This document shows positions 9,376 through 21,355 of a stretch of 64,000 nt of DNA, piece after piece; position 1 is the stretch's first letter, and every line of letters starts with the position of its first letter. This DNA comes from Echria macrotheca (Eukaryota > Ascomycota > Sordariomycetes > Sordariales > Schizotheciaceae). The notes under the pieces were generated by a model that was not told where the DNA came from, did not search any database, and saw nothing but the letters and a program-made list of their open reading frames with translations. The stretch is taken from positions 1,054,001 through 1,118,000 of the forward strand of contig MU839835.1 of assembly GCA_030411725.1 (NCBI GenBank). The letters run 5' to 3'. Position numbers and translations under genes: made by a program.

Positions 9376-11866
9376 TTATGCCTCAAATGTTCTAACAATG
9401 TTGAATTTCGGTCCGTCAAGCGTCAGTCGTCGCCCCTTGGCCAGCAGACGCGCCCACAGCTCGGGATATTCGCGCTTGGCCCACTCCTCAAATTTCTCGT
9501 TCAAGCCCGGTATTACCAGCGCGTTATACACAATCCCGATTCTACACAAAACGTCAGCGGCATCCCCTAAAATTTCCATCACAGAAAACTCACGTCATCA
9601 TGGAGGGCGAATAACCAAGGCTCGCCTCCATGCCCGAAATCAGCCTCTGGATATCCGCCAGCAAGCCCTGCCCAGCCAGGGCGCCGCAGTAGGCGTCAAA
9701 CACAAACGGCGGTATCTCGAGGTCCATCCGCTTCACCTTGTTCCAGACGACCTGGGCCGTATCGTCCCTGACGTCGATACGCTCGCAGGCATAAAACAAA
9801 ATACCCAGGCTGTTGTACGTCGGGCCCTCGGTCGAGCCCGATATTTGCTCCCAGTACTCGAGCGCCGTATATATCTGGTCGCAGGCGGCATGTGCCAGCA
9901 TGAGCGCGTTGCGTAGCCGCGTATTCATCGCCACCGTCGTGTCCATCTTCAGCATGTTGTGGACCATCTTCAACGACTCTCTGTCCGGAAGCCTGCCGAG
10001 ACCCTCCAGGCAGCGCACGTACGTCTCGGCTTTGGGCCGGACATCCGGGCTGGTGTGGCCGCGCATGTGGCCAAAAACATAACACGCCATGTCGGGGCGC
10101 CGCCGGGCGAAGAACCCATCCATCAGTCGGACGCGGGGTTCGTAATCCATCTCGCCGAAGAACTGGCGCAGGAGGGAGTAGGCGTCCCACGCCCGAGCCG
10201 TGCTCGTCCTCTTGTCGAGGCAGTAGTCGACAAAGCTCTGCAGTACCTTCTCACGCTCGACTTGGCTGATGTTGGCCGTGTGGACGGAAAGTGTGTCGAT
10301 GACATCAAACTGCTGGTCGCCGCGGAGAAAGGTCATGCACAAGGCGACTATAGTCTCGGCCTCCAAGGGAGCGTACCGGTTTTCCAAATCACCAACGATG
10401 CTGAGGATTTGGTCCATGTCTGGTTTGTCGACGGTGCACAGCAGACGCAGATACTTGTTGATGACGGGTAGGTCCTCATCCCCCTCGATATATATCTCCC
10501 CCTTATTCAGCTTTTCCCAAATGGCTTCGGCACCTGCAAAGTCCCGCGCGTCGAGACGATAGTTCATTTGCAGAAGATAGGTTGTTGCCTGCGGCTCGAT
10601 CCGCAATTTGGCACCCAGAGACAGAAACCGCTCCGCAAGATACGGGTTGTTCTTCTCGATCGCAGCCGCCAAGAGCGCATCAATCGTCGCGGAATCAGGC
10701 TCGTGACCCGGTTGCCCATCTTTGCCGCTTATCATGGTTGCAATCATCTTGGCAACATCCTCGACCCCTTTGTCCATTGCCAACACGGCCCACTGGAAGG
10801 ACACATCCCAATACGCCTTCTCTGGGTGGAAGCGAAGCAGCTTCTCGAATATTGGCCGAGTCCAGTGTGCTTGGCCGTTTCGTACGGAAAATCTTGCAAG
10901 CTCCAAATATGTCGCTGGCGTTGGTAGATGATGGCCACCTTGGATGGGCTTCCCGAACCATTTCTTGGTCTCCTCGACATTGTTCTGTTTCGCAAAGAAT
11001 GTGGTCATGATCTCGTGAATCTCCGGGGTATAGGCGAGACCCGCCTCCATTGCTTTTTGATATTCCCGCAGAAGTTCGTCCTGTCGGCCCTCATGGGCGA
11101 GTCCCTGCAAGATTATGGTCCATACCTCCGTGATGGTATCATCAGCGCCTGGGATGCTGAGTTTCTCACGGACTTGGTCGAAGTGCTCCGCGGCCTCTAC
11201 CGATCCCCCGTACTTGGTCAGGACCTCGTAAAAGTGTACTGTGTAAGGGCTAATCAACTCCGGTTGGCCTGACGTGGCGTCGTTTTCGACATATTCCATG
11301 AGAGCTTGTCGTCTCGATTCGAGCTCCTTGTGTACCAATCGCGCAAGCCGAACATGATGGTCGGGGCTCTTCGGTGGCCAGCGTAAAATGTACAATATCG
11401 CCTCCAGACATCCCGAGTCGACATGACCGCCTGTCTGGCCCTCCTCTGGCGCGGTCTCGAGAAGGTGTTCAAGCACCCGAATCAAGAGCACCACCTGTGT
11501 CAAGTTGACAGCACGTGAATGCCTTTCCTTGAAGGCAACGAAGCGGTCGAGGGCCTTGACTAGAGCCTCCCGGTCAGGCAGCCGGAGATTATCAATCTTC
11601 AGGACAAAGAACTCAAACAAATCTTTATAACCCGGTTCGAAGTCGGGCTGCTTGACCTCGCGTGGCGGCTTCTGGAAGAGCTCGGCGAAGAAGGTCCTTC
11701 GGTCCGGGCGACGCAGGAGGGGCTGCCTCAGGGGGCGAACGCGGCACTGCTGGGAGAAGCATCGAACCGAAGACGTCGGATATGGCCGTACCAAGCCGTG
11801 GCTGGCGAGTAGTCGGCGGTAGACATCGCGCGTCAAGTGCGACCGCATGGCGCCCGAGAATGGCAT
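9376..11866 (-). CDS. cia84: CIA84-like complex I intermediate-associated PPR protein
   Basis: Mitochondrial pentatricopeptide-repeat-type protein resembling Neurospora CIA84, which binds the complex I membrane-arm assembly intermediate and is not part of the mature enzyme. Exon 1 is 11866-9594 and exon 2 is 9541-9376, with a 52-nt intron (GTGAGT donor, GCTGAC branch, TAG acceptor). The product is about 812 residues. The N-terminus is Arg-rich without acidic residues, then a KPPREVKQPDFEPGYKDLF-like block typical of the family, followed by helical-repeat sequence to the end. A second ATG at 11848 is an equally plausible start. A single inverted CCAAT lies about 130 bp upstream. It could be a different PPR protein; the family assignment rests on recalled family similarity. 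Confidence 0.78.
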
Positions 11867-11996
11867 CTGGGGCTAGAGGGAGCCAGTACTGCGCTCCGAG
11901 GCGGGTTAGCGGGCGGCTGGATGTTGTCGTCTTGGCCCTACGCACCGGCACATGTTGGAGGCGGCCCAGATCCTGTCGCGACAAAGAGGCGTGGCA

Positions 11997-12001
11997 ATTG
12001 G
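11997..12001 (-). promoter_or_regulatory. CCAAT box upstream of CIA84
   Basis: ATTGG on the plus strand, i.e. CCAAT in the CIA84 direction, about 131 bp before ATG 11866. CCAAT boxes are bound by the HAP/CBC complex, which controls respiratory genes in fungi. One box can arise by chance; it is noted because the 24-kDa complex I gene in the same window has three. Confidence 0.4.
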
Positions 12002-15000
12002 TTTCGCGCAGTCGCGATTCGACGTCAATTTTCGTGGATGACCTCAATTTGCTGTCGGGACAGCTGCGAGGTGGAACACCGATCAGCAGGGGCCACAATG
12101 TGATCCAAGCTTCTTAGATCCACCTCTGACGACCTTGAACTTAGCTCATGTCATTGCTTTCCCATCGTCAAGAAGCTCACACTGCACTTCAAATAATATT
12201 CTTTGTTCTATAGAGTGCTTTTGGAGCCGATAGTGAGCAAAAAAAAAGAATAAGGTTCAAAATGAGTTCAAATAGAAAGTTCAAAAAGTTTCAATTTCTT
12301 TTCCCGTGATCCCTCTCCCCCACTTCTTCCCCCTTTTTTCCGTCAACAGAGGAAAGTCACGATCCCAGCTAGGTCTTGGATCGTGCTAGCATATAACCAC
12401 AGTCGAAATTATAGGTGCTGACCTTAGAGTCTAGCAATCCTCTTAGAATCTGGCTCAATTGGGTGTGGTCTAATTTGCGCAAGTCGTCACAAGGAAAACA
12501 TCATCCTCTCAGTGTCGTCCTTCTGCCTTGTTATTCCATCATCTTTATGGGTATGGGAGGTATTCTTACAAGAGTCAGCTCCTTCTCACATACATACCCT
12601 GAGAAGAAAATTAGAGGCTTATATCTCTGGTTAATTTGACGAGTCTACAACGGTTGACTGATGGTCGAGGGAAACAGTTTTATGGATACGTATTAGCGAA
12701 CAATTTTGCATCAAAGGTGTAATTATGAGCTTCTCTCGTGGAATTATAAAGTAGGCGAACAGCTAACACTCACTGCCCTCCGCCCTTTTTGTGCCATAGA
12801 CTTGGCTTCGACGCACGTCTTCGGGCCATGTCGACGAAGCAGATATGCGATCCTCAAAAAGTATCCCAACGCAAGGATCACAGGAAATCGGCCGGAAGAA
12901 AAACGCACCGAGTTGAGCACCCCCGGGCGGCCATGCGTCTATTGTAATACAGGCCAGCACGCGGGGACTGCTTACTCTCTGATGTGACCCTGAATCCAGA
13001 CGCTCCGTTCTTCTCCTTCTCTATTCTCCCCCCTATTTCTCAGATGACCCCGGACGAGCATGCAGTGACCGTCACAATCCCATACTGCACAACCTCCTCT
13101 GTGATCAGAACGACAATCATGACCCCCCAGCCTCAAAATCCGATTCTCAGCTCAACATTACCATACGAGGAGAAAGTTCAGTGCCAGCAGACAACAGATC
13201 ACCACATGAGGCGTCGTGGATGGTGGTACGCGCCAAATACAGTTCGCAAGGCGCACATTTTACGAGAGAACCCTGAAAAAGGCTTTCTGATGTCACGAGC
13301 TCTCCGTCTTGAAAGGGTCTCCTTGGACCATTGACCATCGTGTCCCACGGCGTTCTTCTCTCCCGGCCGCAAGTTTGTCGTCTGAGTTGGCGCTCGCCAT
13401 AAACAGACTGCATCGCCGCCAGTTCCATGGTGCAGCAAGAGGATACACGCAGCCAGAACCGTCACGGTGAGCGCAAGATATGCACCACCAGGCCCGGGAT
13501 ATCGAACCACCAACTTGGTGTTTTTCCCAGCCCGAAAACCAGGGTCTTGACACAAAGATCCCATCTTGCATAAGTCATCAAACGCCATCGGTCCAATCAT
13601 CTGGGCCTGGCCTACGATCTTGGAGCGGAGAGGTAGTTCCAATACTCTGGACCCCGAGTCCATCATTGTAGCCCCTGACCCTGTCCAGGCTGGACCCTGC
13701 AGAACAGACACTCGTCATGCTGCGTTCTCATATTATTTGATGACGTCCATGACTGAGATCTCGTTACCGGATTGGGACCGTGTCCTCGGCATTCAGGGGT
13801 AAGGATGGAAGTGTCAATGAACACGTGTCGTCCTACCACACAACACTCGCGATAGCGAGAAAGGGGAGTAGCCGCAATGCAGGGCACAGTCTTGACGTCT
13901 TCCAAATCAGCCAACACGTGCTGCGCGCGGACGAACAAAACATGAAAGAATATAGGGATAGAAACAAACCAGTAAGCGTTCGCCCAGCAACGGCACCAAG
14001 GACGGCAACCCACCATCTCAACGTTTCCCACCACACCTCCTCGAGCTGCAGCCTGGGTCTGGGCCGTTAAAATACGGGGTAAGTAAGCAACCATGACCTT
14101 GTCTCGACGCACACATAGGAGCAAGGGACCTGCCAGAGCTGTAGGGACCCGTGGCCGCAGGGGAAGACAAAACACGTTTCTGCCATGATTCCCACGTTAC
14201 CCGCAGCGCTGGGTTCGATTTGACGCCCGATCCCAAGGTAAATGTCTCCATCGCCGCGATCGAGAGTATCGAGTCAAACCCTCGCGCCTCCAACCTATTT
14301 TGCCAACAACATGTCGCTCTACCGGACTCTCCGCCTGCAGGTCTGAGTCGACGCCAGCTTGCGATGTACACTACTGGCGTCTGTCCGAGTCCCCGAGTTT
14401 ATGCGGGCATGCCTGCGGGATGTCTGGGGCAGATAGGACCCTAGGTGCTGACGCTGTGGTTACCTGGGGGCATCTGCCTGCCTCAGCCGAAAACCGCAAC
14501 CGCCATGGCAGCAGCATGCGACTGGTGGTGTCGGTATGTGTGTGTGAGTAAGGGAGACGGCTTGGAGATGTCTTGAATGAATCAGATATGCCTTAGCTCG
14601 ATCGACGCGGCTGGGGAATAGACCGGTCACGAGGTGCGAGCGAAGAAACGGCCGCCGCTGGTTGCTTGCTTCTTTGGAAGGAAACTGCAGGCAGCTGAGA
14701 GAGCGGCCGAGACACGCTGTTCCCCACCGCGGCCAGTCAGAGCTGGTGCTCTGGACCATCAGAGCTCCGAGAGGCCGGAACAGATCCAGGTTTGGTGTTC
14801 CAGATGGCCAGATGTGTGATAAGATGCAGGTCGTGCGTTAGCATGGATCGGCTTCACCACTTTTTTTCAACCGGCGATGTTTGTCAGCTCCTTGCCTGCC
14901 CATCCGCAGTGTCTTCCTGCCAGGTGTGGTGCTCACAGTGGCCGCAGCACTGTGGGCATCAGAGTATGCATCAAAGCGAGCCCCGCTTAAACGCAATCGA

Positions 15001-17026
15001 CTGCCTCTGCTATATCCCTGCTGGTCCTCCCCACAGTGCATGCGACGACAAACAACATCGCTCTTGCCTGTCGAATGTCCCGACAAGTCAAGATCCAGCC
15101 TTCTGTCCTGAAAAAGCAAGTGCGACTCCCTCGTTCAGTTCTCGCCGCCTCTCTCTTCTTTCCTGTCGGAGCCTGATCGACCCCGCTGGCCCTCCTCTGT
15201 CATTCGACGTACAAGATCTCTAGCCAGCGGATCTGAGGTGCTGCCCCGATCTGGCCCAGATACACGCGTGGTTATCTTGCGAAGGACAGACGGGAGAACA
15301 AGATTCCGCACTCGCCATCTGATGGACACCATGGCACGAACACGAGACTGTGCACAACCTGTTCGTTCGGATGTGTGAGCCGAGGAAACGTATCTGTCCG
15401 TCCAGCTCGTCTATTCTGCCCGGCCTCGTCCGGTGCTTTCGGGCCGCTCCGAACACACACAGAAACGGCGGGGCCAATTGATGATAACGTCACATGTAGC
15501 GAGCTGGCTAGCCAGCCAGACACACACACACCACAGCCAGCGAAAGTTTCTGCGGCACCGGTCCGTTGCTTTTTGCTTTGCACGGCATTACGAGATCCAC
15601 GGCATTCCTGCAACTGCCAAGCGGCGGTTGAATCAGAGGTCGGCCTTGATGGACACAGGCGAGAGGGCTTTGGGCAACCCCAAACCCGGGCTAGGCCAAT
15701 TACACGTACGGAACCGCAACCTGAGAAACACTGGCCGAGTGTGTTGTGGGCTGATTCTGCGGATTGCTGCCGACACCCGCTGCGGAGGAGGGGGTGTGTG
15801 GCCTTTGCTGTGCGCCCACCTCCAAGTTCAAACTCCTGTCGATGGCTGCCGAGTATGGTCGCTGGTTTTCGTGACAGAGCGCTGGGCGGCGCCCCTACCG
15901 ACGGGATGCGCTCCTCGGGCCGCTTCAGGAGCACCATTGCCGCTGCCCCCGATCCGTCTTACCCTGTCTTCCCTTTCCTTGTCGATATCACCCGGAGGCG
16001 GTATATTGGCTACGTATGTGATGCCCGTCTGCCGACAGGTGGAGAAGCCTTTTGCGCGCATGCAGCTGCCTCTGAACATTCTATGCCGACCGGGAGCGTT
16101 CTCTGTAAGTGCGACAGCTGTCAAGACTGCTCTGGTTTCCCTTGTCGTCTGCTGCCTGTCTCCTCGCCGCCTTCTTCTGCCGTGCAAGGACCCTAGAAGC
16201 CAGGTGTTTCCCCAGCAGTCGTCGCGCCGGAATCTTGTCAGTGCCCCTCTTCCCACCGTGTACCTTATCGCCGTATACACTGCTAGTCACTTGCCAGTGG
16301 CAACGCTCTGATTTTTCCGCGGCCTACACACCGATCGGCATGAGGCGTTGGTGCTGCAAACACTAGCTCTGCGATTCGCCAGCCAGTCGCACCGAGTACT
16401 TTCCTTGCGTCCGGTGGTGCCATATTAAAAAGCCACCGCCATGTGGGGAGTCTAGAGTAGTCTAGCTGGTGACGATATATCCGAACCAGGCACCCAGCTA
16501 CCTGGGGGGCAGAAAAAGAGACGGGCGTGGAGCGGTCTGCGTCTTCAACTTCCGAGGCCTGCGATTGGTTGTCCTCGATCTGGTCGACACCCGCAGGTTT
16601 TTTTTTGCTTTCCCCTCTGAGACGGCCCTCTATACGTTCCTAGCCGCTATTTCATCAGAGCCTCCTTGCTCAGACGCAGGCCGAAGCAGGTTCTGAATGA
16701 TCAGGTCGTACCGCTGCCGGCGCCGTCGGTGTTACGTGCTGTTTATCTCAGGTATCCTACTTGTTAATATATACCAGTGAGCAAAAGTGACGAGAGGGAC
16801 GAGGAGGAGTGAGGGTAGCCGCAGCTTGGTGGTGGGTAAGGAAGGGGTAGTAGATTTAGAAAGATGCGCGCCGGGTTCTCTGCTTGCCCGCACGCATTGC
16901 ATGTGCATGCAAGCAGCAAGCGACGACTTACATTACCTACCCGCACGCGGTACGCACACACTAACCTCCTGCACGCTCTCGGAACGGACAGTAGGAGTGT
17001 GTTGTTTAACCACACCACTGCCAGTA

Positions 17027-17052
17027 CTCTCTCTCTCTCTCTGAGAGAGAGA
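17027..17052. repeat. (CT)n/(GA)n perfect inverted repeat
   Basis: A run of CT dinucleotides followed at once by GA dinucleotides; the central 20 bp (17033-17052) is a perfect palindrome able to extrude as a hairpin. Confidence 0.9.
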
Positions 17053-17645
17053 TGTGCTGTCAAGCAGATTTTCTTTCTGTAGTGGTGCGAATAGCGTCAC
17101 GAGGGAGGGACGGACGCAGACGGGGGGACAGACAGATGGACGGCTATTCCTGCCGCTGCTGGCTGCTGTTCACAGGTGCGAAATAAACTCGGGGCGATAC
17201 TCGGAGCCCTTCTTCTTCGTCCTCCTCTTTCGTCCCTCTCTTGGTAACAGTGCCACACCACCTAATATACCAGGGATGGGTTTCCCGAGTGAGTGAGAGT
17301 TTGGTTTGAGATCGGGTAGATTCCCGAGATGGGTTTTCCTGTGTTTCTCCCCCCCCCTCCCTCTCTGGCGATTCGTCTCTGGATAAGGGGAGGGAGGGGG
17401 GAGGAGAAAGAGGGGGCGGCGGCGGGAGCCAGATGCAAGATTGCGAGACGAGTCAAAAACCTTTTATTTTGGAGAGAGTGTTGTCTGGGCTAGACTGGGG
17501 GACGGGCGGTCGGTTCGACCTTGTGACACCACACACTTTCCTCTTTCCCTTCCTCCCTCTTTTTTTTTTACCCTACCCCCCTTCTACGTACCCCGAGGAT
17601 ATCTCGCTCACCATTATGCCACCACTACTCTGGCATGGATGTGCG

Positions 17646-17690
17646 TTGTGTTGTGTTGTGTTGTGTTGTGTTGTGTTGTGTTGTGTTGTG
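17646..17690. repeat. (TTGTG)9 pentanucleotide microsatellite
   Basis: Nine perfect tandem copies of TTGTG (45 bp), preceded by a partial copy. The overlapping frame encodes only a repeating Cys/Val string, so it is not coding. Confidence 0.95.
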
Positions 17691-20019
17691 GAAATGATCT
17701 CGGCAATGTGATCTGTGGGAAAGCAAACTTTGAACCTGGGTGTGTGTGGAAACAGTGGCTGAAAGGAGAGAGAGAGAGAGTTATTGGGATGTAAGACATT
17801 TCGGATTTTCAGCTTCCCCCTTGTCCAAGTCCAGATCTCCTCCTCCTCCTTCCACTGTGTAGGTCTAGAGCTTTTGTGTCAAGGAGTGGGCGGCGGGGAA
17901 AGGTTAAAAAAAGTGTGTTGAGAAAGAAAAAAGAAAAAAGGATGAGAGGACTTTGGGCATCAATCACACACATACGCACACATACATACACACAATAACA
18001 AACATGTCTCTTAAGAAGGGAAAACCGGTGTGCCGCAGCGACGACCTCTTGCATCCCATCGGGAATGTTTGTGTGTGTGTGTGTGAAAACCAAACCCAGC
18101 AAACCCCTCCCAAAAAAAGTGAGATCTGACAAGCCCGCTCGTAAACAAAAGACGAAAGACGGAATCACATACCAAAGTAAGGAGGGGAAATACATAATAG
18201 TAGTGCGGAATACTCCGTCCGCTTCCTTGCAAAAACGACGAAAAAAAAAAGGAACACACGTCAGATCGATCTTTCTTGCGTCGGAGGTCCTAGAAGGACT
18301 TCAGAGTGGGACACGAATAAGTTAGTTACCCGACCGAGTTCGGAGCTGCACGATCACGGGCCGGATCTCGAGATGTACAATACCTTAACTGTGTGCCGTC
18401 GCGACGTAGACTTACCCGATCCAATCCGATTCGATTCGATCTTCGTCCGCTTTGCTTCTCTTGCCATTCCTCCCGCCCTTCTTCGATCTGGCTGTCTAGA
18501 AGCCAATACAGTCCATACCATGTGATGCTACTCCGTAGAGTACCTAAAATTGGTGGTACCTACTCGTCGTCGAAGTAGGCATTTGCCAGCCAGCTCCCCC
18601 TGAGGATTTCCTTTGCCACATCAAGACGAGTACCACCGGAAATCAAGATACCCCGACAAAATCACACATCAACACAACCCAAAACAACACGTCAGGCTAA
18701 AATTTAAATGTGTTTTTCATATAGTTGTTTAAATTCTCTTCACCTTCCTCCACATATCATCCGTTTATTCTTCCCCCTCCCCTCTTCCTCGAATTTTTTT
18801 TTCTCTTTTTCTCTTTTCTTTCCTTCTGATTCCCTTTCTTCCCTCCCCGTAAATGGTCTAGTAACCATATAAAAATCAATGAATGATTTCTGAATCATAC
18901 CCAGCTGCGTGAATTTTGGGGTCTGAGGCAACAGCACAACATCCCCAAGCAGAACACACACGTAATGTCTTGCAGCGCCTGCCGTCGTCGCCAAAGAACC
19001 CTCAAAAGAGACGTTCACATCCTTTCCTCAACCGCAAAGACGCAAACTCAAAACCACACAGTTGAGGAAAAAGTGAGAGAAGTGAGAACGTAAGCAAAGA
19101 AAAAGAAGCTAAGAAAAAAAGAGGGGGGGGAGAGAAAAAAAAGACAACGCTGAATATGGTGCGTGCGTGGTATTGCGGGGAAGCAGAGAAAAACAACAAC
19201 TCGATGATGTTTCCATGGCCCACTGCTTGTGTGTCCGGTCCGGCCCCGACGAGTCCCAAAAAAACCTGGTCCTGATGCCCTTTTCCTTTCCGCCATACCG
19301 AGTTCCGTGGCACAAAAAAACACAAGGATAATATGCAAAAACCCAAAAACCAGCTCCCGCATATCCTGGTCCTGTCCCTCTTGGTTGTAACACCGTCATA
19401 AAGACAATATGGGGCCGCTCTTTCGTCCAAGCATCAACCCCGGTTTCTCCTCGTCCCCCAGCCTCCTTCCACCACCGAGTAATTCGCTGGGTCGTTGTTG
19501 TCGTAATTCCTGCTCGCTCGTCCAGGTTCCCCTCTGACTTTCTCTCTTCCTTCTCCTGTATCTCTCTTTCTAAACAACCCTGACCCGAACGAATGGACAA
19601 AGACATTTTCCTCTCTCAGCCTTGACGCTCTATATATAAGTTGTAAAAAAAGACATTCGGACATGAAAAGATTGACAGATGACGCCGTGACCGATGCCGC
19701 GATTTGCCGCCGTGGAGAAAAAAAGTGATACCAATGACAGAAACGATATAAAAAATGACAAGTGAAGAAATCAGAGCTGCCAGTGCAGCCTGTGGTGTGC
19801 TAAGCCGGATCCGCGAAAACCGAATGGGTATATATACAAAAAGATCTTCTAGACGGCCGAGTCATAGATATATCGATCCAAAATAAAAAAATGAGACTGA
19901 AGAGGTATCCGCTCGGTAAAGACAGTCGCTGTGGCGTAAGATGTGATGAGAAAGGACAGGCTTGCTCGCTCGCTCGCATGCCATATCGGGAACAGATCGT
20001 GATGTCAGGTGATTCGACG

Positions 20020-21355
20020 TTAGTTTCGCTCGTCGCCGGTCGTAGGACGGCTGCCGCCAGATCGCTGATCCAGTTGCCTTCGTCTCTCCAGCTTCGCGTA
20101 ATGCAGTCCACATGCGTTGCAAAGTGTCCGCGCGCCGTCAGGTCCCCGTCTCCATTCCGGAGTGTCGATCCTATTGCAACTATGACACCGCCCAGGAGGA
20201 GCGGCACGCTGTTTCTGATAATCAGCATCTCGACTTGAACAAAAGATCCGATGAACTTACTCCGCGCCGCTTCTTGACCTCGGTGATATTTTGGTAAGTT
20301 GATTTGAGAGGCTCCGCATACATAGGAATGTCGTCTTCCTCCTGGGGCTTGCGCGCTCCAGCGCTTTCACGAACGCGGTCCATGCTCATCCTATTATGGT
20401 TGATTATATCACGGACCTCTTCGAGTTTCCGTAAAACGTGAAGACCGGTGCTGATCATGGCCTCAACCTCATTCTCAGTTGGTAACCTCGAGGGAATCGG
20501 CTGCGAACCCTGCTGCTCACGAGCTGTCGCGGCATACGACTCGGCAAAATGCGTGATTGCGCGTGATGACGAAGCAACCGTATTCAATACTTCTGTGTAT
20601 CCCCAGCTCTCGAACGCCTTATCGAGAGTTGACCTGTACTCGCCATCGCGGTTGTGCGACTGGTCGCGCTCATCAGCATACATCGGTGGCCTTGGCGCCT
20701 CGTACGGTGAGGGGAGAGCTGGGCCGTTATTTCGCGGCGAAACCGGGTATTGTGGCAGCGGCAACTGTCCTGGGGGACGCGCTGGCGGGGTATACATGTT
20801 GGGAGGGTTGCTGGATTGGTGTTGATGACCGGCGCTGTACGGCTGCTGTTCGGCGTGTCTTTGCTCAGCCTCGTGTTGTTCCATCTTGACCGGTGGTGAT
20901 GGGTGTCGTCCCGGAAACGTGTTGAGAGGAGGCGGTGCTGGTCGGTTGGATAAAGCTGGTCTCGAGGGATCTGAGAATGCCGGAAGGGTATCGGGTCGAG
21001 GGTAGCCGGATGACGGCAGAAGAGTCCTGGGTGATGGGTTCTTGTCCGAACTGAAGTCGCCGAAAGGCCTTGGTCCGGATGCCGCAAATGGGGACGGCAG
21101 ACCTTGGCTGTGAGGTGGTGGCGCGGGAGCCGGCGGAGGGTAAGATGTAGCCTTCGTCCCGGATATCACCTCGGAGATGGAGGGCAGCGATTGCCGATGG
21201 GGCCCTTCCGAGTCATCGGAGGCCCGGCGGGAGTCGACGGGGGAGATCATTCCGGGAATGCTCGTGGGAGGCCCGGAGTGATAGCTCGAGCTGAAGGACG
21301 AGTGAGGCGAGTGGTGGTATGGCCCACCCGGACTCACCAGCGCCGCGGTCGCCAT
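20020..21355 (-). CDS. nsdD: NsdD/SUB-1-type GATA transcription factor
   Basis: Regulator of sexual development and conidiation (NsdD in Aspergillus, SUB-1 in Neurospora). Exon 1 is 21355-20261 (365 codons) and exon 2 is 20208-20020, about 427 residues in all. The N-terminal half is Pro/Ser-rich with the family SRRASDDSEG and RQSLPSISEVI motifs; a conserved helical region follows (about residues 240-330), then a basic KKRRG. Exon 2 encodes one C-terminal GATA finger, C-X2-C-X18-C-X2-C (Cys 373, 376, 395, 398), containing PEWRRGP and LCNACGLHYAKL. The donor is GTAAGT. Two acceptors 6 nt apart (20209 and 20215) both keep frame and differ by Lys-Gln just before the finger. A GTG just upstream is in frame, but ATG 21355 is chosen. 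The gene sits alone within about 20 kb. Confidence 0.93.

Larger units (their letters stand above)
11867..20019. other. 8-kb gene-poor region downstream of the NsdD-type gene
   Basis: No frame here has a recognisable domain. The longer ones (for example 15433-16311 plus strand and 15272-15937 minus strand) give Arg/Ser/Cys-rich translations typical of GC-rich noise and lie opposite each other. The first 200 bp hold the CIA84 promoter. From about 16.8 to 19.8 kb the DNA is rich in simple repeats (TTGTG, CA/TG, CT/GA, T- and A-runs). It lies between the 3' end of the GATA regulator and the 5' end of CIA84. Confidence 0.6.

Noticed and set aside
13199..14175. Two minus-strand frames with a possible transmembrane segment
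   Set aside because: One hydrophobic stretch only, no supporting family features, and no plausible splice connecting them.
15272..16311. Long antisense-overlapping frames (221 and 292 codons) in the desert
   Set aside because: Compositional noise in GC-rich DNA; Arg/Ser/Cys-rich, no motif, mutually antisense.
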